DNA of 64,000 bases from Haliscomenobacter sp040401995. Lineage in GTDB: Bacteria; Bacteroidota; Bacteroidia; Chitinophagales; Saprospiraceae. The translations under genes were made by a program, and so were the position numbers. The stretch is from the NCBI GenBank assembly GCA_040401995.1, contig JBBANM010000026.1:10516-74515 (forward strand), written 5' to 3'. Below, piece after piece: positions 17,223-23,625 of the stretch (its first letter is position 1; each line of letters starts with the position of its first letter). Below the pieces are notes generated by a model, which searched no databases, was not told the origin of the DNA, and was given only the letters and a program-made list of their open reading frames with translations.

Positions 17223-17293
17223 ACGCTATAGTGCGGCCTATCACCGCGCTCGCCCAAAGCGAGCAAAAGCGGGGATTGGCAGCGCTATAGCGT
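17223..17293 (+). repeat. 71-nt foldable element downstream of VR2
   Basis: Perfect outer arms ACGCTATAG/CTATAGCGT, inner arms ATCACCGC/GCGGGGAT with one mismatch, and a third arm pair GCTCG/CGAGC around CCCAAAG. Same length and position as in the other two targets. Confidence 0.75.
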
Positions 17294-17311
17294 ACGTGCG
17301 GTTGGCAAGGT

Positions 17312-17337
17312 GGGGCCTTTGGCCCCCGATTTTTTTG
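17312..17337 (+). terminator. Terminator of DGR target gene 2
   Basis: GGGGCC-TTT-GGCCCC stem followed by CGATTTTTTT, equivalent to 15582-15604. It would separate the target gene from the HRDC-RT operon. Confidence 0.7.
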
Positions 17338-17342
17338 GCTTT

Positions 17343-17403
17343 CTCCCAGGGCTGCACCCTGGGTTAGGGGATTACGCCCTTGCAGGGCTGGGAGGGTGGC
17401 CTC
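17343..17403. repeat. GC-rich palindromic repeat before the HRDC gene
   Basis: CCCAGGGCTGCACCCTGGG and GCCCTTGCAGGGC hairpins, another copy of the family at 10405-10519 and 15609-15672. Confidence 0.65.
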
Positions 17404-17441
17404 AGGGCTCCGATTTTTTTTAAAAAATAGAAAAATAGGCC

Positions 17442-17885
17442 ATGCAAATCAAGATTTTTTCGATTCCCATCATGGGCGGTGAAGCCATCACGGAAGAGCT
17501 CAATGCTTTTTTGCGCTCTAAAAAAATCATTCAAGTGGATCAGCACTTTGTACAAGGGCCACAAGGCGTAGCTTGGACTTTTTGCATTAAGTACACCGAA
17601 GACTTTTCGGCTTTTAATAAGTCAAAAGAAAAGATTGATTATCGAGAGGTGCTAGACGAGGCCACTTTTAAGCGGTTTTCGAAGATGCGGGAAATTCGCA
17701 AGAAAGTGGCAAAGGAGCAAGGTGTCCCTGCTTATGCCGTTTTTATCGATGAGGAGATGGCCGAAATGGCCAAATTACCAACATTGACGCTGGCGGGAAT
17801 GAAAAAGATCAAAGGGATTGGTGAAAAAAAGCTTGAAAAGTATGGCCACTATTTTGTAGAAAATGAAGCCGATGAAAAAAGCTAA
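17442..17885 (+). CDS. DGR accessory protein with HRDC domain
   Basis: A 147-residue protein. The N-terminal ~65 residues are a small alpha/beta region (MGGEAITEELN). Residues ~72-140 form an HRDC domain: LDEATFKRFSKMREIRKKVA, GVPAYAVFIDEEMAEMAKL and MKKIKGIGEKKLEKYGHYF. HRDC domains bind single-stranded nucleic acids in RecQ helicases and RNase D. In a subset of DGRs an HRDC protein replaces the usual Avd accessory, presumably assisting RNA-RT-DNA assembly. The gene overlaps the reverse transcriptase by 23 nt, so the two are co-translated from one transcript. No avd-like gene (a small basic four-helix protein) is visible in the window. Confidence 0.88.
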   Translation: MQIKIFSIPIMGGEAITEELNAFLRSKKIIQVDQHFVQGPQGVAWTFCIKYTEDFSAFNKSKEKIDYREVLDEATFKRFSKMREIRKKVAKEQGVPAYAVFIDEEMAEMAKLPTLTLAGMKKIKGIGEKKLEKYGHYFVENEADEKS

Positions 17886-18885
17886 ACAACTTTTGCCGCT
17901 CATTACGGAACCGGCCAACCTTTATCTAGCTTCCTGGAAGGCGGCTAAAGGTAAAAGACATGCCCAGGAAATTTTAAAGTATCAAGCCGACTTAGACACC
18001 AATCTAGCGGAACTGAGGGAGGAAATCCTGAGCGGTCGGGTTACGGTGGGGAATTACCGCTATTTCAAGGTGTACGAACCCAAAGAGCGGCAAATCTGTG
18101 CCAGCGCTTTTCGGGAACAAGTGTTGCATCATGCTTTGCTCAACGTTTGCCACGACTATTTTGAACGCGCCCAAATTTTTGACAGCTATGCCAGTCGCAA
18201 GGGTAAAGGAACTTACGCGGCGATTGCCCGTGCCAAAACTTATACTCATCAGCAGGAATGGTACTTAAAATTGGATGTTCGCAAGTTTTTTGAAAGCATC
18301 GATCACAACGTTTTGAAAGGCCAATTGAACCGCTTGTTTAAGGAAGAGCAATTGACGGGTATCTTTTTTCAGATCATTGATAGCTATGCCGCCACCCCAG
18401 AACGGGGGCTACCGATCGGCAATTTGACCAGCCAATATTTTGCCAATCATTTTTTGTCGGGTTTGGATCATTACATCAAAGAGGAGCTCAAGGTCAAATG
18501 CTACGTCCGCTACATGGATGATATGGTTTTGTGGCATTCCGATAAAGCCGAGTTAAAAAAGATTTTAAGCGACATTGAAACATACCTGGAATCAAACCTA
18601 CATTGTCAATTAAAACCAGTTATGTTGAACCGCTGCAAAAATGGGGTGCCATTCCTGGGGTATCGCGTTTTGCCGCATCATATACGTTTGTTGCAAAAAA
18701 GCAAACAGCGTTTTATCAAAAAAATGCACCAGATCGATGAACACTACCATTCAGGGGAGTGGACGGAATTGGGGTGTCAGCAACATGTGTTACCGCTGAT
18801 CGCCTTTACTGCGCATGCTGATTCGATGGTGTTGAGAAGAAATGTGCTAACTTTTCAAAGTCTAGTAAACGTTGATCCGCAATAA
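17863..18885 (+). CDS. DGR reverse transcriptase
   Basis: Copies the template-repeat RNA into cDNA with errors opposite adenines. The 340-residue protein has the palm motifs of DGR and group II intron-like RTs: LKLDVRKFFESID (motif A), RGLPIGNLTSQYFAN at ~181-195 with the DGR hallmark IGNLTSQ (motif 4/B, 185-191), RYMDD at 216-220 (motif C) and FLGYRV (motif D/E). Length is typical. The start at 17863 overlaps the HRDC gene; an ATG at 17872 is an alternative. It is followed by a tandem array and then the TR, all on the same strand. DGR function is supported by the TR/VR substitution pattern. Confidence 0.95.
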   Translation: MKPMKKAKQLLPLITEPANLYLASWKAAKGKRHAQEILKYQADLDTNLAELREEILSGRVTVGNYRYFKVYEPKERQICASAFREQVLHHALLNVCHDYFERAQIFDSYASRKGKGTYAAIARAKTYTHQQEWYLKLDVRKFFESIDHNVLKGQLNRLFKEEQLTGIFFQIIDSYAATPERGLPIGNLTSQYFANHFLSGLDHYIKEELKVKCYVRYMDDMVLWHSDKAELKKILSDIETYLESNLHCQLKPVMLNRCKNGVPFLGYRVLPHHIRLLQKSKQRFIKKMHQIDEHYHSGEWTELGCQQHVLPLIAFTAHADSMVLRRNVLTFQSLVNVDPQ

Positions 18886-19210
18886 ATCAAACCGCATAGT
18901 GGTGAGATTATGGTAGAAAAAGGGTTGGTTTAGCGCTTTAGAACCACGTAGTGGTGACATTATTATAGAAAAAGGGTTGTTTTAGGGTTTTTAGAACCAC
19001 GTAGTGGTGAAATTATGGTAGGAAAAGGGTTGGTTTAGCGCTTTAAAACCACGTAGTGGTGACATTATTATAGAAAAAGGGTTGTTTTAGGGTTTTTAGA
19101 ACCACGTAGTGGTGAAATTATGGTAGGAAAAGGGTTGGTTTAGCGCTTTAAAACCACGTAGTGGTGACATTATTATAGAAAAAGGGTTGTTTTAGGGTTT
19201 TTAGAACCAC
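18886..19210 (+). repeat. 52/53-bp tandem array between RT and TR
   Basis: Seven units, each with an ACCACGTAGTGGTG-type short palindrome (the first is degenerate, CCGCATAGTGGTG). The second to seventh start at 18941, 18994, 19046, 19099, 19151 and 19204, so spacings alternate 53, 52, 53, 52, 53, giving a 105-bp higher-order period. Units alternate between a GGGTTGGTTTAGCGCTTTA type and a GGGTTGTTTTAGGGTTTTTA type. Two inverted, related motifs (GCCACCGCTACGCGGTTC) follow at ~19238 and ~19290. Confidence 0.85.
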
Positions 19211-19345
19211 GTAGTGGTGACATCATTTCGCTAAAATGCCACCGCTACGCGGTTCTAAACGGCTGTCAATGTTGCGTTGCTACAATAATGCCACCGCTAC
19301 GCGGTTCAAGTGGAGAAGTCAAAATGTAAAGGTCAATCATCGTAG

Positions 19346-19471
19346 GGCTCTAACCGCGTGAATCGTGGCGGTAGCTGGAACAACACCGCCAGGAATTGTC
19401 GCGTCTCGAATCGCAACAACAACACGCCGACGAACCGCAACAACAATTTGGGGTTCCGTCTCGCCCTCTAG
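19346..19471 (+). other. DGR template repeat (TR)
   Basis: 126 nt, read in the target frame as GSNRVNRGGSWNNTARN and so on to LGFRLAL and a stop. The 31 adenines before the invariant 3' part fall in 18 codons of the types AAC, AAT, ACC, ACG, AGC and AGG, none of which can become a stop by adenine mutation. 29 of the 31 adenines differ in at least one VR. It has no start codon and is not itself a gene. It lies between the RT and target 3 on the same strand, followed at once by the inverted 25-nt motif. Confidence 0.96.
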
Positions 19472-19492
19472 CTCACAGGAAAGCCGGATAGC
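19468..19492 (+). other. TR-flanking motif, inverted relative to VR flanks
   Basis: CTAGCTCACAGGAAAGCCGG followed by ATAGC. Its reverse complement aligns with the motifs at 15453, 17184 and 21214, each about 11 nt after a VR stop codon. It overlaps the last codon of the TR. Confidence 0.75.
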
Positions 19493-19564
19493 TACCGATG
19501 AACAGATGATTGTCCTGTCCGCAAGGTGAAATTGCGGCAAAAAGGCGCTCAACAAGGGCGCAAT

Positions 19565-19619
19565 GGGCGGTAGTATTGGTAAGGGGGTTCGCCTGAAGGT
19601 TCTGCCGCCCAATTTTTTT
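19565..19619 (+). terminator. Probable 3' end of the TR RNA
   Basis: Arms GGGCGGTAG (19565-19573) and CTGCCGCCC (19602-19610) pair over 9 bp with one wobble and a 28-nt loop, followed by AATTTTTTT. It is well placed to end a non-coding TR transcript before target 3. The stretch 19493-19564 contains no gene. Confidence 0.6.
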
Positions 19620-19659
19620 GGGTTTTAGCTTATTTCAATCGTACATAAGCCTTTTTTAC

Positions 19660-19708
19660 CCCCAATCCCAAATACTTTCCTTATTTTTCGGCAAAAACTA
19701 CGCTCACG
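19660..19708 (+). promoter_or_regulatory. Conserved 49-nt leader upstream of DGR target 3
   Basis: Matches 15702-15750 almost base for base up to the start codon and continues into near-identical signal-peptide codons. Contains TACTTTCC as a possible -7 element. Confidence 0.5.
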
Positions 19709-21202
19709 ATGAAAGTGTTTGCACCGAAAATCCTCTCTTGGCTATTTTTGTTACTGCCCCTCGCGTATGCGCTGCGCCTGCCCGCGCAAGAGCGCCTCAT
19801 TGCCGCCGTAGAAAACCTAAAACCCAATACCGTAGCCATTACCACCAAATTTGCGAATGGAGAAAGCGCCAATGGTTTTGGCTTTATCACTGGCGAGAAA
19901 GATGGAAAGCTTTACATTGTTACCGCCGGGCATGTGCTTCACAATCAAGAAGGTTTAAAATCTATCCTGGTACAGTTTTATACCAGCCTCCGAAAATATC
20001 CCGCTGAGGAGGAAACGTGGTTCGAGGGCGATGACGATCTTTCTTTGTTGACACTCCCCAAACCTTCTGATTTGTCATGGCAAACGCAATATGCCGATTT
20101 CTCCCCCAAAGCCTATGGGGCAGTGCGGTTCATTGGGCACAACAAAGATTGGGTTAGCCCCTTGGCTGGAGAAATCACGAAAATCAGCAACAACCGGATT
20201 AATTTTATCATTGGAACCATTCAGCCGGGTACCTCGGGTGCGCCTTTGCTCACTGAAAATGGCATCATTGGCCTGATTTTGGAGGATGAGAAAGCCGCTT
20301 CGTACGCGCTCTCGCTCACGCGCATCCGCGAGCTGATTGGGGCTGCGCGTTATCCTTATTTTGGAGGGAGTGCGTATGATCCTAAGGCAGTATCTACAAC
20401 ATCTGATTCTCCGATTATGCAACCGAATTCCCTTGTGCCAGCGATGGTGCAGGTACGCGGAGGAACTTTTACGATGGGATGTACCAGTGAACAAGGGAGT
20501 GATTGTTCTGATGATGAAAAACCCAGCCACCAGGTGACCTTGCGTGATTTTTACTTGGGGCAATATGAGGTAACGGTGCGGGAATTCAAAGCTTTTATCG
20601 ATGCGACGAATTACCAAACGGATGCTGAAAAAGAAGGTACAAGCTTAATCTTGACTGAGAAATCAAAGGAATTTAGGAAAGGTATAAATTGGCGACACGA
20701 CATAGCTGGCAATATACGGCCGTCCGCAGAATACAACCACCCGGTGATCCACGTGAGTTGGAATGACGCCACGGCTTATTGTGAATGGCTGGCTGGGAAA
20801 ACGGGCAAAAAATACCGTTTGCCTACAGAAGCAGAATGGGAGTACGCGGCACGCGGAGGACAGCAAACCAAGAATTATAAGTATGCAGGCGGCAACGAAC
20901 TGAGTGAGGTAGCGTGGTTTACTGATAACGCAGGCTCCAAAACCCACTTAGTAGGCGGCAAAAGACCAAATGAATTGGGCTTGTACGACATGAGCGGTAA
21001 TGTGTGGGAATGGTGCCAGGATTGGCATGGTACTTACAGCAGTGCTAGTCAGACAAATCCTAGTGGCGCTGGTACGGGCTCTTACCGCGTGTTTCGTGGC
21101 GGTAGCTGGGGCCTCACCGCCAGGTTTTGTCGCGTCTCGTTTCGCTACTTCTACGCGCCGGCGCACCGCTTCAACCTTCTTGGGTTCCGTCTCGCCCTCT
21201 AG
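19709..21202 (+). CDS. DGR target protein 3: secreted trypsin-like protease with variable FGE/C-lectin domain
   Basis: A 497-residue exported protein and the longest of the four paralogues. The signal peptide ends LPAQ at ~27. The protease domain keeps His75, Asp110 and Ser176. The FGE domain begins at ~247 and includes a ~45-residue insertion absent from targets 1 and 2 (around ATNYQTDAEKEG to HPVIHVSWNDA, ~294-350), which is found in canonical FGE-type domains. From ~365 onward its DNA is again close to targets 1 and 2. Variable codons lie at residues 459-490, followed by LGFRLAL. It lies downstream of the TR, so the DGR core is flanked by targets on both sides. Confidence 0.93.
   Translation: MKVFAPKILSWLFLLLPLAYALRLPAQERLIAAVENLKPNTVAITTKFANGESANGFGFITGEKDGKLYIVTAGHVLHNQEGLKSILVQFYTSLRKYPAEEETWFEGDDDLSLLTLPKPSDLSWQTQYADFSPKAYGAVRFIGHNKDWVSPLAGEITKISNNRINFIIGTIQPGTSGAPLLTENGIIGLILEDEKAASYALSLTRIRELIGAARYPYFGGSAYDPKAVSTTSDSPIMQPNSLVPAMVQVRGGTFTMGCTSEQGSDCSDDEKPSHQVTLRDFYLGQYEVTVREFKAFIDATNYQTDAEKEGTSLILTEKSKEFRKGINWRHDIAGNIRPSAEYNHPVIHVSWNDATAYCEWLAGKTGKKYRLPTEAEWEYAARGGQQTKNYKYAGGNELSEVAWFTDNAGSKTHLVGGKRPNELGLYDMSGNVWEWCQDWHGTYSSASQTNPSGAGTGSYRVFRGGSWGLTARFCRVSFRYFYAPAHRFNLLGFRLAL
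21077..21202 (+). other. DGR variable repeat VR3
   Basis: 126 nt collinear with the template. 22 template adenines are changed. In addition TTG at 19447-19449 of the TR reads CTT at 21178-21180, the only two non-adenine differences among all three VRs, and they are synonymous. The rest to the stop is identical. Confidence 0.94.
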
Positions 21203-21213
21203 TTAGGAGGTTT

Positions 21214-21238
21214 GCTTTTCCGGCCTTCCTGTGAGCTA
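21214..21238 (+). other. Conserved post-VR motif (copy at VR3)
   Basis: GCTTTTCCGGCCTTCCTGTG followed by AGCTA, inverted relative to the TR flank at 19468-19492. Confidence 0.75.
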
Positions 21239-21252
21239 AAAAGAAAAGAAAA

Positions 21253-21323
21253 ACGCTATAGTGCGGCCTATCACCGCGCTCGCCCAAAGCGAGCAAAAGC
21301 GGTGATTGGCAGCGCTATGGCGT
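21253..21323 (+). repeat. 71-nt foldable element downstream of VR3
   Basis: Outer arms ACGCTATAG/CTATGGCGT, inner arms ATCACCGC/GCGGTGAT perfect over 8 bp, and GCTCG/CGAGC around CCCAAAG. The most regular of the three copies. Confidence 0.8.
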
Positions 21324-21325
21324 TT

Positions 21326-21590
21326 CCCAGGGCTACACCCTGGGGTAGGGGATTACGCCCTTGCAGGGCTGGGAGGGTGGCCCACACGCGTAAGCCTTAG
21401 GGAAAGAGCAGGACTTAGGACGTAAGCCCCACGAAATAGCCCTGCAGGGGCGCTATCTATCATCCCAGGGTGAAGCCCTGGGAAAGAGGGTAGGGGCCGT
21501 CTTTAGCCCCTGGGCTGCACCCTGGGTTAGGGGATTTCGCCCTTGCAGGGCTTTGAGGGTGGCCTCACACGCTGAAGCCCTGGGAAAGAG
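21326..21590. repeat. Cluster of GC-rich palindromic repeats
   Basis: At least four units of the CCCAGGGCT...CACCCTGGG / GCCCTGCAGGGGC family, in both orientations, fill the space between target 3 and the convergent gene at 21595-22182. No gene or RNA recognised here. Confidence 0.65.
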
Positions 21591-21594
21591 GAAG

Positions 21595-22182
21595 CTACCC
21601 CTTCTTCAACCTTTTAAAATCCCCATACACCATCGCTTCGATGACTTCAAAAATGGCCTTGGGTTTGTAAGGCCGCCAATTGACTTGGTTAAAAGGCGGA
21701 CCAAAATTTGTGTAGTACTGCAGGCGCCCATCGGTCATCTCCTCTTCCACGTGTTTCAGGGTGTTCACAAAAACGATCCAGCCCTCCTCATCGCGGATGT
21801 CTTCGTACCATTCCTCGTAGTAATCGTCATCGCCGGCGTGGAAATTGAGCACGTTTTCGCAGATCAAAATGAATTTATAGATCCCCGATTCAATGAGGTG
21901 GTCCATTAAATCGCGTTTCAGGGTCATGATGTCGTCGTAGAGGCAGTCGTTCCATTCACCGATGAATTCAATGATCGCGTAGCCCTCCTCGTAGTCGGCA
22001 AAGAGCACTTTGAGGTAGAGGGTGTGCGAGCCAAAATCATCCCATTGCGGGTGGATGAAGTAATTGTAGATCTTGTTGGTGAAATGAAACTCGCTGTACT
22101 GCCGACCGTAAAAGGGGGAACGATCATCTTCGGCAGCGACGTAATCATCTCGCCACAGGTAGAAGGGTTCGATATCGTGCAT
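21595..22182 (-). CDS. Conserved-looking hypothetical cytoplasmic protein
   Basis: A 195-residue acidic protein without signal peptide or membrane segment. It is rich in aromatic and acidic residues (DDDYYEEWYEDIRDEEGW, residues ~115-132) and has a regular alpha/beta pattern: TLYLKVLFADYEEGYAIIEF, DLMDHLIESGIYKFILICEN and GWIVFVNTLKHVEEE. The alternation of strands and helices is reminiscent of STAS or SEC14-like folds, but I do not assign it. It is convergent to the DGR and separated from it by repeats, so a link to the DGR is not implied. Confidence 0.7.
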   Translation of the reverse strand: MHDIEPFYLWRDDYVAAEDDRSPFYGRQYSEFHFTNKIYNYFIHPQWDDFGSHTLYLKVLFADYEEGYAIIEFIGEWNDCLYDDIMTLKRDLMDHLIESGIYKFILICENVLNFHAGDDDYYEEWYEDIRDEEGWIVFVNTLKHVEEEMTDGRLQYYTNFGPPFNQVNWRPYKPKAIFEVIEAMVYGDFKRLKKG

Positions 22183-22277
22183 CGGCGTTCTTTTTATGTG
22201 TTAAAAACAGGACGCAATTTTCTTGATATTGAGCATCTTGCGTTGGTCTCAGAACCCTCGACCCATGTGGGGTAGGG

Positions 22278-22503
22278 CGATTGGTTTTTTTTCGCGTAAC
22301 GAAAGCCCCCTTTTGGGGCGCTATTTGGGTAGAAAACAGCCCTAAATTTGTCCACAGTCCTGTAGGGACGTGATGTGGGTATCCTAAGAGAGGCAATACC
22401 CATATTTCGTCCCTACAGGACTATAAAAATGACGAACTACCTTTTGCTACCCATATAGCGCCCCCAAAGGGGCTTGTGGTTTTGTTCAAAATTGAACCAA
22501 TCG
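22278..22503. repeat. MITE-like palindromic element, GATTGGTTCT family, copy 3
   Basis: Bounded by CGATTGGTTT and AACCAATCG. Its interior is an inverted version of 9025-9250: GCCCCCTTTTGGGGCGC and CCTGTAGGGACG appear in the opposite order. No coding potential. The remainder of 22183-22678 shows nothing recognisable. Confidence 0.7.
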
Positions 22504-22678
22504 AGCCTCGCAAAGGGCGGGGTTTGCAAACTCAAGTACAATTTTCTGCTTTAAGCAAAACTGTGTCCTAATCTTTGCTTTTTATGAGAGGTAAAACTCT
22601 TTTTGCCACCATAAGGTTGAGCAAAAAAACAAAAAGACCAAGAGTCGGCCTTACTTTTACGCCATAATATCTTTTCAG

Positions 22679-23203
22679 ATGCTAAAAATTGCGGTTACCG
22701 GACCCGAATCCAGTGGGAAGTCAACCTTGTGTGCGGCGCTGGCGGCGCATTACCATACCAGCTGGGTACCAGAGTATGCCCGCTATTTTTTGACCCGTTT
22801 ACCACGCGAATACGAGCAGTCCGATTTGCTGACCATTGCCCGTCGCCAAATGGAGTGGGAGCGCCGCTACGCGCGTAAAGCAAAGGATGTCCTTTTTTGT
22901 GATACGGAATTGCTGGTGATCAAAATCTGGTCGGAGGTGAAATACGGCAGGGTGGATCCCTGGATTGCTGCTGCTTACTCGCGGCGAAAATATCCCTTGT
23001 TTTTGCTTTGTGCTCCCGATATTCCTTGGATAGGGGATCCCCTGCGTGAGCATCCTAATGAGGCGGATCGGGCGGCGTTGTATCTGCGTTATCGGGATGA
23101 ATTAGTGGTTAAAGGCGCAAATTTTGTCGTGATCAGCGGCGCCGATCAAGAGGGGCGTTTAAAGCAGGCGATAGAGGCGGTTGATTGGATATTGGGATAT
23201 TAA
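22679..23203 (+). CDS. NadR-like P-loop kinase (AAA_28 family)
   Basis: A 174-residue cytoplasmic ATP-binding protein. The P-loop GPESSGKST is at ~8-16, followed by VPEYARYFL at ~31-39, characteristic of the ribosylnicotinamide kinase domain of NadR, and FCDTELLVIKIWSE at ~74-87, which holds the Walker B-like region. Related stand-alone proteins in Bacteroidota phosphorylate nicotinamide riboside or are annotated simply as ATP-binding. No nicotinamide-nucleotide adenylyltransferase or DNA-binding domain is fused here. A PnuC-type transporter gene is not seen nearby, so the substrate is uncertain. Confidence 0.8.
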   Translation: MLKIAVTGPESSGKSTLCAALAAHYHTSWVPEYARYFLTRLPREYEQSDLLTIARRQMEWERRYARKAKDVLFCDTELLVIKIWSEVKYGRVDPWIAAAYSRRKYPLFLLCAPDIPWIGDPLREHPNEADRAALYLRYRDELVVKGANFVVISGADQEGRLKQAIEAVDWILGY

Positions 23204-23257
23204 AGTGTTGAGATAGAAGATGTTGAATGGTGTTTTTCTTTTAAAAAAATGCTAATT

Positions 23258-23377
23258 CACCACAGATTCACAGATTCTTGTGATTCCATCACAAGCACGA
23301 TTCCACAGATGGGGCGTTGCGGAATCTGTGGAATCGTGCTTACGCCGCAGGCGATAAGAATCTGTGAATCTGTGGTG
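23258..23377. repeat. Palindromic repeat, CACCACAGATTCACAG family, copy 1
   Basis: Arms CACCACAGATTCACAGATTC and AGAATCTGTGAATCTGTGGT form a ~21-bp inverted repeat. A second copy with inverted interior is at 60261-60389. Confidence 0.7.
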
Positions 23378-23397
23378 CAAAAAAACACCGGGTGAAA

Positions 23398-23593
23398 ATT
23401 TAGCACGTCGCCTTCGGCGATGCGGCAAAACAAATTTTCAGCCACAAATTGCACAAATTTTCACAAATTAAAGCACGAACGCTGTTCGTGAAGGGTGCAC
23501 AAAAGCCAGTTTGTGTCCTAATTTGTGAAAATTTGTTCAATTTGTGGCTACATTTTTTTGAACTACTCCATCGAAGATGGGGGGTGCTAAACT
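23398..23593. repeat. Palindromic repeat, GTTTAGC family, copy 2
   Basis: Bounded by TTTAGCAC and GTGCTAAAC, with the same interior motifs (CGCCTTCGGCGA, CACGAACGCTGTTCGTG) as 6679-6863. It accounts for the apparent 59-codon upstream extension of the next gene. Confidence 0.7.
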
Positions 23594-23625
23594 TATACTT
23601 TATTTTTAGATCAAAAAAATCTGCA

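Noticed and set aside
18886..19210. CRISPR-like array
   Set aside because: The whole 52/53-bp unit repeats without unique spacers, and there are no cas genes. It is a tandem repeat.
23449..23625. 59-codon N-terminal extension of the acyltransferase
   Set aside because: These codons come from the GTTTAGC repeat; the family start motif begins after 23626.
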